A stretch of DNA of 64,000 nt from Aquiluna sp. (GTDB lineage Bacteria; Actinomycetota; Actinomycetes; Actinomycetales; Microbacteriaceae). The stretch lies in contig JAGYIJ010000001.1 in NCBI GenBank assembly GCA_018402685.1, forward strand, positions 496,001 through 560,000. Direction: 5' to 3'. Under the pieces are notes generated by a model. The model was not told the DNA's origin. It was given only the letters and a program-made list of their open reading frames with translations, and made no database searches. Shown here in pieces: positions 17,484-24,994 of this stretch (the stretch's first letter is position 1; every line of letters starts with the position of its first letter). Both the position numbers and the translations under genes were made by a program.

Positions 17484-18777
17484 ATGAGTATTTCAAGATT
17501 CCCACTGCCAGATGTTGGCGAGGGCCTCACCGAGGCCGAGATTGTCACCTGGAAGGTAAAGGTTGGCGATCAGGTCAGCGTGAACCAAACCATTTGTGAG
17601 ATCGAAACCGCAAAGTCCCTGGTCGAGCTTCCCTGCCCCTTCGAGGGCGAGGTCACAGAGTTACTTGGCCCAGGAGGGCGACACCGTTGAGGTTGGAACG
17701 CCAATTATTGCGGTGAAGACTGCCGGTGGACCAGTGATTGATGCTCCGATCGCAGAACCCTCAGAAGAGGCAGACACCGGAGCGGAGTATCAAATCCCAA
17801 CCCTGGTTGGCTATGGCGATGCCGGTGAAGCTAAGTCCAGGCGTAAGCGTGCAGTCAACGTTGCCCCGGTTGCCACCTCAATCCCGGTCTCCATGGTGAT
17901 GGCAGCAGCATCCAGTGACTCCGTTTTGGCAAAGCCACCAATCAGAAAACTGGCCAAGGAGCTAGGTGTCGACCTTGGATCACTAACCGGGACAGGCAGT
18001 CATGGCGAAATCACTCGTGAAGATGTGATTGGTGGAGCCAGCCAGGCAAGTGTCTTCAAAAACCTCACCACCCCAGCTGTTCCATCGGAGCGCGAAGAGC
18101 GCATTCCCGTCAAGGGCGTCCGCAAGGCAATCGCAACCGCAATGGTGAAAAGCGCCTTCACCGCACCACACGTCAGCATCTTTGTTGATGTCGATGCCAC
18201 CAGAACCATGGAGTATGTCAAGAGACTGAAGTCCTCGGTGGACTTCGCTGGCATCAAGGTCACACCGCTATTGATCATGGCCAAGGCCATGATCTGGGCG
18301 GTGAGAAGAAACCGCATGGTGAACTCCACCTGGACCGACAAAGAGATCATTGTCCACAACTTTGTGAATCTCGGGATTGCAGCTGCAACCCCGAGGGGCC
18401 TGATTGTTCCCAACATCAAAGACGCTGACGCAATGAGCATGATCGAACTTGCTCAGGCAATCGAGCAGCTTGCTGCCGAGGCCCGCGAGGGCAAGACCAG
18501 CCAAGAGAGCATGAAGGACGGCACCATCACCATCACCAACATCGGTGTTTTCGGTGTTGACACCGGAACCCCGATCTTGAACCCCGGTGAGGTTGGCATT
18601 GTTGCGCTTGGTTCAATTAGGAAGAAGCCCTGGGTGGTGGACGATGAGATCGTGGTTCGCCAGATCACCACAATCGGTGCCACCTTCGACCACAGAGTGG
18701 TCGATGGTGACGTGGCATCGAGGTTTGTGCAGGACGTTGCAAGCGTTATTGAGGAGCCGGCACTGCTACTTGACTAA
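17484..18777 (+). CDS. 2-oxoacid dehydrogenase E2 (dihydrolipoyl acyltransferase; one apparent frameshift)
   Basis: RBS GGGAG precedes ATG 17484. Lipoyl domain (1-80) with the modified lysine in [13 protein letters not shown]; frame break near 17672 (one extra base in ACTTGGCC); E3-binding domain around [20 protein letters not shown]; linker; catalytic core with the acyltransferase signature [10 protein letters not shown] near the C-terminus. About 430 residues with a single lipoyl domain. Third gene of the E1alpha-E1beta-E2 operon; the lipoamide dehydrogenase must be encoded elsewhere. Confidence 0.92.
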
Positions 18778-18782
18778 ATGAA

Positions 18783-18801
18783 ATTGACAATCATTTTCAA
18801 T
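18783..18801. promoter_or_regulatory. Zur/Fur-type operator upstream of the first znuA
   Basis: ATTGACAATCATTTTCAAT is a 19-bp imperfect palindrome (ATTGAnAATnATTnTCAAT pattern), as expected for a Fur-family box, 18 bp before the first znuA start. A related box precedes the second znuA and a fur-family gene ends the cluster, which favours Zur as the ligand. Confidence 0.8.
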
Positions 18802-18819
18802 AAGCACTAGTATTGCCGC

Positions 18820-19971
18820 ATGATTAAAAAACTATCTAGACCTTTTGGGCTGCTTGTTGCAGCCGCAACCGCTATCGCCCTTGCTGGCTGTGCCCCACAA
18901 GACACCGCTGCTGAGCAAAATGAGGCAGAGGCAAAGCCAACGATTGTTGCGACCACCAATGTTTGGGCAAGCGTGCTTAGCCAGGTTGCTGGCGATCACT
19001 TTGACGTTATTGCCCTGATTGACAACCCAACAATTGACCCACACTCCTATGAGGCATCAGCCAGAGACCAGCTTGCCGTCACAGAAGCCAGCATGTTTGT
19101 CATGAACGGTGGCGGTTATGACGAATTTGCCCTGAGCCCTGGCATCTGCTGCCGGCATCGAGGCAATGAACGTCTACGAAATTCATGAGTCAGTTCACGG
19201 CGATGAGGACCACGCTGACGAGCACGCCGACGAGCACAGTGAAGAGGACCACGCCGACGAGCACCACTGACGACGACCACAAGGACGAGGACCACGCCGA
19301 CGAGCACAGTGACGAAGATCACGCTGACGAGGACCACGCCGATGAGCACAGCGACGAAGATCACGCCGACGAGCACAGTGATGAGCACGGCGACGACCAC
19401 CACGATGAAGACCACAAGGATGACGACCACGACCACGAGGGTCACGACCACGACCACGATGGCTCTGACCACATTTGGTATGACTTCCACGTTGCCAAGG
19501 TGATGGCAGGAGTGTTTGCTGCTGAGATGGCAAAGCTGCAGCCAGAAAACGCTGCCAGCTTTGAGTCAAACGCAGCCGAGTTTGAGTCGGCGATGGAGTC
19601 CATCGAGACCAGGGTCGAGGCTTTGGCTGATAGCTCAATCCACTACTTCGAAGCACACCCGCTTGCAGCCTTGCTGTTTGCCGAACTTGGTTTTGAGAAC
19701 CTAACCCCCGAGGGCTTTGCTGAGGCCGAGGAGGCAGAACTAGAGCCTTCGGTTGCGATTGTTGCTGAGGCCCAAGAGCTGATTCGATCCGGCAGAGCTG
19801 AGCTTTCTGGCGGTCAACGAGCAGGTGACATCTCCGACTCTTGAATCTCTGAGGCAATTGGCTGAAGCAGAGGGTGTTCCAGTGCTGGAATTCGGTGAGC
19901 TTTTGCCAACTGGCATGAGCTACCAGCAGTGGGCAGATTCTGTGCTGGACCTAATCGAATCGATTAGCTAG
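18820..19971 (+). CDS. znuA: Zinc ABC transporter substrate-binding lipoprotein with very long His/Asp-rich loop (three apparent frameshifts)
   Basis: Lipobox LAGC near residue 24 makes it a lipoprotein. IVATTNVWASVLSQVAGDHF and the metal-site motif DPHSYEASARDQL are ZnuA features. Then follows a loop of roughly 90 residues made almost only of His, Asp and Glu (19200-19470), HIWYDFHVAKVMAGV, and the actinobacterial region HPLAALLFAELGFENLTPEGF. The frame breaks near 19140, 19270 and 19820, each explained by one extra base; the true stop is 19971. The loop probably scavenges Zn2+ for the binding site. A terminator follows, so it is a separate unit from the next znuA. Confidence 0.85.
19200..19470 (+). 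repeat. Degenerate codon repeat encoding the His/Asp/Glu loop of ZnuA
   Basis: Repeated units of the type GACGAGCACAGTGACGAAG and GATCACGCCGACGAG encode DEHSDEDHA-like peptides. It is an in-gene minisatellite that can change loop length by slippage, and its purine/pyrimidine regularity makes it a likely place for sequencing and assembly errors. Confidence 0.8.
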
Positions 19972-19985
19972 CCAGATCTCAAGGA

Positions 19986-20018
19986 CCAGCCGCCCATGAG
20001 CACGGGCGGCTGGTTTTT
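19986..20018 (+). terminator. Rho-independent terminator after the first znuA
   Basis: Perfect 10-bp stem CCAGCCGCCC / GGGCGGCTGG with an 8-nt loop followed by TTTTT, 15 bp after the znuA stop. Confidence 0.93.
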
Positions 20019-20020
20019 GG

Positions 20021-20039
20021 TTCGATAATGATTTTCAGT
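20021..20039. promoter_or_regulatory. Zur/Fur-type operator upstream of the second znuA
   Basis: TTCGATAATGATTTTCAGT matches 16 of 19 positions of the pattern seen at 18783-18801 and lies 19 bp before the ATG of the next gene. Its position just after the terminator fits a promoter for znuA2-znuC-znuB-zur. Confidence 0.75.
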
Positions 20040-20057
20040 AAGGAGTAGTCTTCAGAT

Positions 20058-21074
20058 ATGAAGAATTGGTCCTTTCCAAAGCTCCTTTTAGCAAGCATTA
20101 CCGCGGGTTTGGTGCTGTTTGCCTTGGTGGCCAACTTCGTTTTTTCAAACAATGGCTCCGATGTTGAGCCGAGTGCTCAACCCTCGCCAACCCTCACTCG
20201 CGAGGGTGACACCGGCAAGATAAGCGTTGTCACCTCAACCAGAGTCTGGGCAGAAATCACTGAGCTTTTGGCGGGTGAATGGGTTGAGGTTGTGAGCCTT
20301 GTCCCAAACGGCCAGGACCCACATTCATATCAGGCCAGCGCTAGAGATCAACTCTCTATTTCCGAAGCCGACCTCGTGATCGCCAACGGCGGAGGTTATG
20401 ACGACTTCATGGATCAGTTGGTCTCAGCAGCCGATGTTGATCAGGTTTTCCTAAAGCTTGTTGAAGGTGAAGAGATTCACAGCGGTGAGGAACCTCATGA
20501 TGAGGGTGAAGCCCATGAACACAGCGAAAACGAACACATTTGGTATGACTTCGAGCTCACCCTCGATGCGGCCGAGTTGATTGTCGCGACCATTGCAGAG
20601 CTTCGCCCAGAGGCTTTCGAGTCTGTGACCGCCGGCTTTGACTTCTTCACCTCGGAGATGGCAAATCTTGAGGTGAGACTTGAGGCCCTTAGAACGCGTG
20701 GTTTGGGCTTGGGGTTCATTGCTCCCGAGTCGGTTGCCAACCTAATGATGGTGAATGCGGGTTTTGAGGATTTAACCCCCTCGGGTCTTGCAACCGCAAT
20801 CGAAGAGGACCGCGAGGTGAGCCTTACGGATCTCGCCCAAGCCGAGAGCCTTTTGAGCAACAGAGTGGCGGAGCTACTGATCATCAACATCTCCTCCACG
20901 CCAGATGCGGTCACTGACCGCCTGATTGCTGCCGCCGAGGCGGGAGACCGGGAGATAGTTCGGGTCTCCGAGACCGGTTACCTAGATCGAGGCGATGGAA
21001 GCCCAATCGAGGATCTCAGCTATCTCGATTGGATGGCCTGGGTCATTGACCAACTGCAAGAAGCGATCTACTAG
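20058..21074 (+). CDS. Second zinc ABC transporter substrate-binding protein (membrane-anchored)
   Basis: 338 residues. An uncleaved-looking N-terminal transmembrane anchor (FPKLLLASITAGLVLFALVA, no lipobox) replaces the lipoprotein signal of the first copy. DPHSYQASARDQLSIS and HIWYDFELT carry metal-site histidines, and the His-rich loop is short (EEPHDEGEAHEHSENEH). APESVANLMMVNAGFEDLTP lacks the histidine expected in this region of classical ZnuA. It ends with its TAG immediately before the GTG of znuC, so it belongs to the transporter operon. The two binding proteins may work at different zinc levels. Confidence 0.88.
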   Translation: MKNWSFPKLLLASITAGLVLFALVANFVFSNNGSDVEPSAQPSPTLTREGDTGKISVVTSTRVWAEITELLAGEWVEVVSLVPNGQDPHSYQASARDQLSISEADLVIANGGGYDDFMDQLVSAADVDQVFLKLVEGEEIHSGEEPHDEGEAHEHSENEHIWYDFELTLDAAELIVATIAELRPEAFESVTAGFDFFTSEMANLEVRLEALRTRGLGLGFIAPESVANLMMVNAGFEDLTPSGLATAIEEDREVSLTDLAQAESLLSNRVAELLIINISSTPDAVTDRLIAAAEAGDREIVRVSETGYLDRGDGSPIEDLSYLDWMAWVIDQLQEAIY

Positions 21075-21866
21075 GTGAATAGCGTTCTAAGCATCACAGG
21101 TGCCACGCTCGCCTTTGGCGAGCGGGTTATTTGGGAGAACATAAATCTTGACGTGAAGCCCGGTGAGTTCATTGCCGTTATCGGAGCAAACGGCTCTGGC
21201 AAGTCGATGTTGTTGAAGGCAATTCTTGGGCAACAGCAACTCAGCTCTGGGCAGATTGAATTTATGGGCAAGAAAACCAGCACTGGCAATACCCAGATTG
21301 GTTATGTGCCCCAGCATCGCGCGGTTGACTCGGGTTTGCCTCTAAAGGCGATCGATGCGGTTCGTTTTGGACTCGATGGTCACAACTACGGCTTACCACT
21401 GCCGAGTCAAAAAAAGCGAGCACTCTCCCTAGCTGCACTAGAACAGGTTGATGCCGGGCACTTGGCAACCAGCTCGGTCGGGGCGCTCTCTGGTGGGGAG
21501 ATGCAGCGAGTTCGGGTTGCGCAAGCATTGATAGCAAACCCGAAGTTGATCTTGGCCGATGAGCCGCTGAGTGCATTGGATCTCAACCACCAGGCGGTCG
21601 TAAGTGAGCTGATTGCAACTCAGCGGGATTCGGGTAGCGCGGTTTTGTTTGTGACTCACGATGTGAACCCAATCATCGACTACGTCGATCGAGTGCTCTA
21701 TTTGGCTCAGGGCAAGCACTCGGTGGGAACACCTGATGAGGTGTTGCGCTCCGAGGTGCTCTCCGAGCTCTACGGAGCTGAGATCGATGTTGTTCGTAAC
21801 CAGGGCCGCATCGTGGTGCTGGGTGCTCACGATCACCAGCACCATGATGACGAGGAGTGGGTCTAA
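21075..21866 (+). CDS. znuC: Zinc ABC transporter ATP-binding protein
   Basis: 263 residues from GTG. Walker A GANGSGKSMLLKA, Q-loop VPQHR, signature LSGGEMQRVRVAQAL, Walker B LILADEP and the switch histidine FVTHDV are all present. The C-terminus has a short His/Asp tail (GAHDHQHHDDEEW) that may bind metal. It powers zinc import with ZnuB, whose ATG follows its stop directly. Confidence 0.93.
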   Translation: MNSVLSITGATLAFGERVIWENINLDVKPGEFIAVIGANGSGKSMLLKAILGQQQLSSGQIEFMGKKTSTGNTQIGYVPQHRAVDSGLPLKAIDAVRFGLDGHNYGLPLPSQKKRALSLAALEQVDAGHLATSSVGALSGGEMQRVRVAQALIANPKLILADEPLSALDLNHQAVVSELIATQRDSGSAVLFVTHDVNPIIDYVDRVLYLAQGKHSVGTPDEVLRSEVLSELYGAEIDVVRNQGRIVVLGAHDHQHHDDEEWV

Positions 21867-22712
21867 ATGGACTGGTCCGACATCTTCGATTTCTCCGACT
21901 ACGACAAGCTCTTGCCACTGGTCTATAACTCTTTGTTGGCCGGTGCGCTGCTGGCACTAATTGGTGGTTTGGTTGGCGTGTTTGTTATGAACCGAGAGCT
22001 CTCCTTTGCCGTTCACGGCATCGCAGAGCTCTCGTTTGCCGGGGCTGCGGTGTTTTTGTTGATCGGGCTGGATGTTGTTCTGGGCTCTGTTTTTGGGTCT
22101 TTGATCGCGGCGGCAATCATTGCTGTTTTGGGTGATCGGGCAAAAGACCGCAACTCGATAGTTGCGGTGTTGATGCCCTTCGGGCTTGGTATTGGCATCC
22201 TGGCGCTGTCGCTATATCCCGGGAGGGCGGCAAACAAGTTTGGGCTTTTGACCGGGCAGATAGTTGCCGTTGATGACCCCAAGCTGGCCTCGATGACCGT
22301 GATGACGCTTGTGGTGTTGATTGCAATGGTTGTGATGTGGCGACCATTGAGCTTTGCCTCACTGGATCCTGAGGTAGCGGCAGCCAGGGGTGTGCCGGTG
22401 AAGTGGCTGGGAATCGTGTTTGTGATTGTCCTTGGCATTGCGGTTGCCGCTGCGGTTCAGGTTGTGGGGGCGCTGTTGGTCTTGGCGCTGTTGGTGACGC
22501 CCGCTGCTGCAGCGCTCAGGCTGTCGAGCTCTCAGGTTTGGGTGCCGGTTTTGAGCGTGCTGTTTGCTCTTGTGTCGATGATTGGCGGCATATTGCTGGC
22601 GCTTGGCGGTTCCTTGCCGATTAGCCCGTTTGTGACAACGATTTCGTTCCTGATCTACTTGATTGCGAGAATTGTTGCCTTCGCTAAGAAAAAGGCAGAG
22701 GTGACAAGGTGA
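21867..22712 (+). CDS. znuB: Zinc ABC transporter permease
   Basis: 281 residues, about eight transmembrane helices, ABC-3 permease family (metal uptake): SFAVHGIAELSFAGAA and the cytoplasmic coupling segment AARGVPVKWLG are visible. It overlaps the zur start by 4 bp, so uptake system and repressor are produced from one transcript. Confidence 0.93.
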   Translation: MDWSDIFDFSDYDKLLPLVYNSLLAGALLALIGGLVGVFVMNRELSFAVHGIAELSFAGAAVFLLIGLDVVLGSVFGSLIAAAIIAVLGDRAKDRNSIVAVLMPFGLGIGILALSLYPGRAANKFGLLTGQIVAVDDPKLASMTVMTLVVLIAMVVMWRPLSFASLDPEVAAARGVPVKWLGIVFVIVLGIAVAAAVQVVGALLVLALLVTPAAAALRLSSSQVWVPVLSVLFALVSMIGGILLALGGSLPISPFVTTISFLIYLIARIVAFAKKKAEVTR

Positions 22713-23098
22713 CTCAAAAGCGCAGCACCTGGCAAAAGGTTGCGGTCAGAGAAGAGCTAGGTGAACGCAGTGGTTTTATCTCGGCCCAGCAGCTGCATGC
22801 CGAGATGGTGGCTGCTGGCCAGAAGCTGGGCCTGACGACCGTTTACCGGGCATTGACTGACATGGTCGAATCTGGGGAGGCCGATGCCCTAACCGGTAGT
22901 GATGGGGAGACCAGGTATCGGATTTGTGGTCAGGAGCACCACCACCATTTGATTTGCAATGTTTGCGGCAAGACGGTTGAGTTCGAACTACCGGGTTTTG
23001 AGGCTGCAACCAAGGCGTTGGCGCTCAGTCACGGCTTCCAGGAAGTGAGCCACAGCATCGAGCTGTTTGGCACTTGCTCGGATTGCCCGCGTGGCTAG
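22709..23098 (+). CDS. zur: Fur-family zinc uptake regulator
   Basis: 129 residues: winged helix with LGLTTVYRALTDMVESGEAD, metal site HHHHLICNVCGKTVEFE and the structural CxxC in FGTCSDCPRG. A Fur-family repressor. Operon position behind znuCB and the two palindromes in front of both znuA genes make Zur (zinc) more likely than Fur (iron). GTG start overlapping znuB. Confidence 0.92.
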   Translation: MTQKRSTWQKVAVREELGERSGFISAQQLHAEMVAAGQKLGLTTVYRALTDMVESGEADALTGSDGETRYRICGQEHHHHLICNVCGKTVEFELPGFEAATKALALSHGFQEVSHSIELFGTCSDCPRG

Positions 23099-23223
23099 TT
23101 GATTTTTTATTGCTAGGACTTGCTTTTGTTGCCCCCGCTCTCCTAAACTTGGGGGGTTGCACGGGCCTAGCCCGCACAATCCCAAACATTTAGCTTCGGG
23201 TAAACGCGCCCCAAGGAGGAGAA

Positions 23224-23460
23224 ATGGCAGCTTACTGCCAGGTGACGCAGACTGGACCGCAGTTCGGTCACAAGGTCTCGCACGCTCAGAACAAGACCAA
23301 GCGTCGTTTTGACCCAAACATTCAGAAGAAGACCTACTTCGTTCCTTCCATGGGACGCAAGGTCACACTGACCCTTTCGGCCAAGGGCATCAAGGTTATT
23401 GATGCACGCGGCATCGAGTCCGTAATCGGCGAGCTGGTAGCTCGTGGCGAGAAGATCTAG
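23224..23460 (+). CDS. rpmB: 50S ribosomal protein L28 (C- type)
   Basis: 78 residues: [28 protein letters not shown] is L28. The zinc-coordinating cysteine pairs are absent (one Cys only). A strong CAAGGAGG RBS lies 5 bp before the ATG. It heads rpmB-rpmG-rpsN behind the zinc operon. In mycobacteria and streptomycetes such a C- set is Zur-regulated, but I see no clear Zur box in the 125-bp gap 23099-23223, which instead holds a small CGGGC/GCCCG hairpin. Confidence 0.95.
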   Translation: MAAYCQVTQTGPQFGHKVSHAQNKTKRRFDPNIQKKTYFVPSMGRKVTLTLSAKGIKVIDARGIESVIGELVARGEKI

Positions 23461-23470
23461 GAAGAAGTAG

Positions 23471-23638
23471 ATGGCCAAGGATAAGGACGTCCGTCCAATC
23501 ATCAAGTTGAAGTCAACTGCGGGCACCGGCTACACCTACGTAACCAAGAAGAACCGCCGCAACGACCCAGACCGCATCAGTTTGAAGAAGTACGACCCAG
23601 TAGTGCGCAAGCACGTTGAATTCCGCGAGGAGCGCTAA
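23471..23638 (+). CDS. rpmG: 50S ribosomal protein L33 (C- type)
   Basis: 55 residues, [20 protein letters not shown] at the start and [13 protein letters not shown] near the end. No cysteines, so zinc-independent. 10 bp after rpmB with a GAAGAAG RBS, and 3 bp before rpsN. Confidence 0.96.
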   Translation: MAKDKDVRPIIKLKSTAGTGYTYVTKKNRRNDPDRISLKKYDPVVRKHVEFREER

Positions 23639-23641
23639 TAA

Positions 23642-23947
23642 ATGGCGAAGAAGTCCAAGATTGCAAAGAACGAGCAGCGCAAGGTTATTGTCGAGCGCTA
23701 CGCAGAGCAGCGACTAGCGCTGAAGAAGGCCCTGGTTGACCCAACCTCAACCGAGGAGCAGCGCGAAGAGGCTCGTATGGGATTGCAGAAGCTTCCAAAG
23801 GATGCCAGCCCAGTGCGCGTTCGCAGCCGAGACATGATCGATGGTCGCCCACGCGGTGTGCTCTCGAAGTTCGGTGTTAGCCGTGTGCGATTCCGCAAGA
23901 TGGCTCACAAGGGTGAACTACCAGGTATCACCAAGTCCAGCTGGTAA
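23642..23947 (+). CDS. rpsN: 30S ribosomal protein S14 (long, zinc-free type)
   Basis: 101 residues: [20 protein letters not shown] and the C-terminal [27 protein letters not shown] match the long S14 class without the CxxC-CxxC zinc finger. Third gene of the C- ribosomal cluster; a terminator follows 16 bp after its stop. Confidence 0.96.
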   Translation: MAKKSKIAKNEQRKVIVERYAEQRLALKKALVDPTSTEEQREEARMGLQKLPKDASPVRVRSRDMIDGRPRGVLSKFGVSRVRFRKMAHKGELPGITKSSW

Positions 23948-23963
23948 AAAACTTACTGACGAA

Positions 23964-23987
23964 GCCGCCTAGCATTAGGCGGCTTTT
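23964..23987 (+). terminator. Rho-independent terminator after rpsN
   Basis: GCCGCCTA-gcat-TAGGCGGC followed by TTTT. Confidence 0.93.
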
Positions 23988-24187
23988 GTCGTTTTTGAAC
24001 CAGCAATCGGAAACAAATTTCCCAATTCGAAATTTTGTGAGCGGTTTTTGAGTCTCGGGTCCCCCAAAATCCCCTAAATCTCGGGGGAAACTCCCATGCA
24101 ACACGCCGAGATATGAGCAATACGGGGAGAACTGTGGCTATAGGTTGATGAGGACATTACTGTCCCTAAGTTGTCCAGGAGGACCAT

Positions 24188-24460
24188 ATGAACAAGAGCG
24201 AGCTCGTAGCAGCAGTCGCAAAGCACACTGGTGAATCACAGGCCGCTGTTGGCCGTGTCATCGACGCAATGTTTGACACCATCGGTGCATCAATCGCGAA
24301 GGGTGACAAGGTCACCATTCCTGGTTACCTAAGCGTTGCCAAGGGCCACCGTGCAGCACGTGCCGGTCGCAACCCACAGACCGGCGCAACCATCCAGATT
24401 GCAGCAGCTAACACCGTAAAGGTGTCCGCTGGTAGCAAGCTAAAGGCTGCAGTCAAGTAA
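24188..24460 (+). CDS. hup: HU-family nucleoid protein
   Basis: 90 residues, MNKSELVAAVAKHTGESQAA, then the DNA-clasping beta-arm region GHRAARAGRNPQTG. It lacks the long Lys/Ala-rich tail of mycobacterial HupB, so this is a minimal HU. Strong CCAGGAGGA RBS. The 240-bp gap before it (23948-24187) holds the rpsN terminator and presumably its promoter, with no gene that I can see. Confidence 0.96.
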   Translation: MNKSELVAAVAKHTGESQAAVGRVIDAMFDTIGASIAKGDKVTIPGYLSVAKGHRAARAGRNPQTGATIQIAAANTVKVSAGSKLKAAVK

Positions 24461-24475
24461 CTACAAACCTCAGAG

Positions 24476-24503
24476 GCGGCGTCTAGCAATAGACGCCGCT
24501 TTT
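24476..24503 (+). terminator. Rho-independent terminator after hup
   Basis: GCGGCGTCT-agcaat-AGACGCCGC followed by TTTT. Confidence 0.94.
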
Positions 24504-24532
24504 GGCATATCTGGGGCGTTAGGGTTATTTGT

Positions 24533-24994
24533 GTGAACAACAAATCCCGGGGTTACTTTTATGTCGCAGTGCAATTTTTACTGATTGCACTGCTGTTTAC
24601 CGCTCCGCGTCAAGAGGACCCCTACGGCCCTATCTCCGAAGTCATTGGGCTTATCGGTGTTGCAGTGATTGCCCTTGGGGCGATCATCCTGGTCACAAGT
24701 TTTGTGAGGCTTGGTAAATCACTAACCGCCAACCCGGTTCCCAAGGACGATGGGGTCTTGGTAACCACTGGCCTCTACGCCAGGGTTCGCCACCCGATCT
24801 ACTTCGGGCTTTTGGTTTTGGCTTTCGGTGTTGTGCTGGATGCCGGATGGTGGCCACAGTTTGTCATCGCGCTGATGCTCTACTTCCTTCTGAACATCAA
24901 GGCTCAGTTTGAGGAGAGTCTTCTTATTGAGAAGTATCCCGACTACAAGGCCTATGCGCTTAAGACCCCAAGGTTCTTTCCAAGGGTGGGTTAG
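24533..24994 (+). CDS. Isoprenylcysteine carboxyl methyltransferase-like membrane protein
   Basis: 153 residues from GTG. Several transmembrane helices, then the signature region LVTTGLYARVRHPIYFGLLVLAFG and EESLLIEKYPDYKAYALKTPRF typical of the ICMT/PEMT-like family. Bacterial substrates are mostly unknown (lipids or small isoprenoids). It is directly followed by the CopD-CtaG gene, so probably cotranscribed. Confidence 0.85.
   Translation: MNNKSRGYFYVAVQFLLIALLFTAPRQEDPYGPISEVIGLIGVAVIALGAIILVTSFVRLGKSLTANPVPKDDGVLVTTGLYARVRHPIYFGLLVLAFGVVLDAGWWPQFVIALMLYFLLNIKAQFEESLLIEKYPDYKAYALKTPRFFPRVG

Noticed and set aside
19116-19857. Long minus-strand frames over the znuA repeat (Val- or Arg-rich)
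   Set aside because: Products of the reverse complement of the GAC/GAG/CAC repeat; no gene features.
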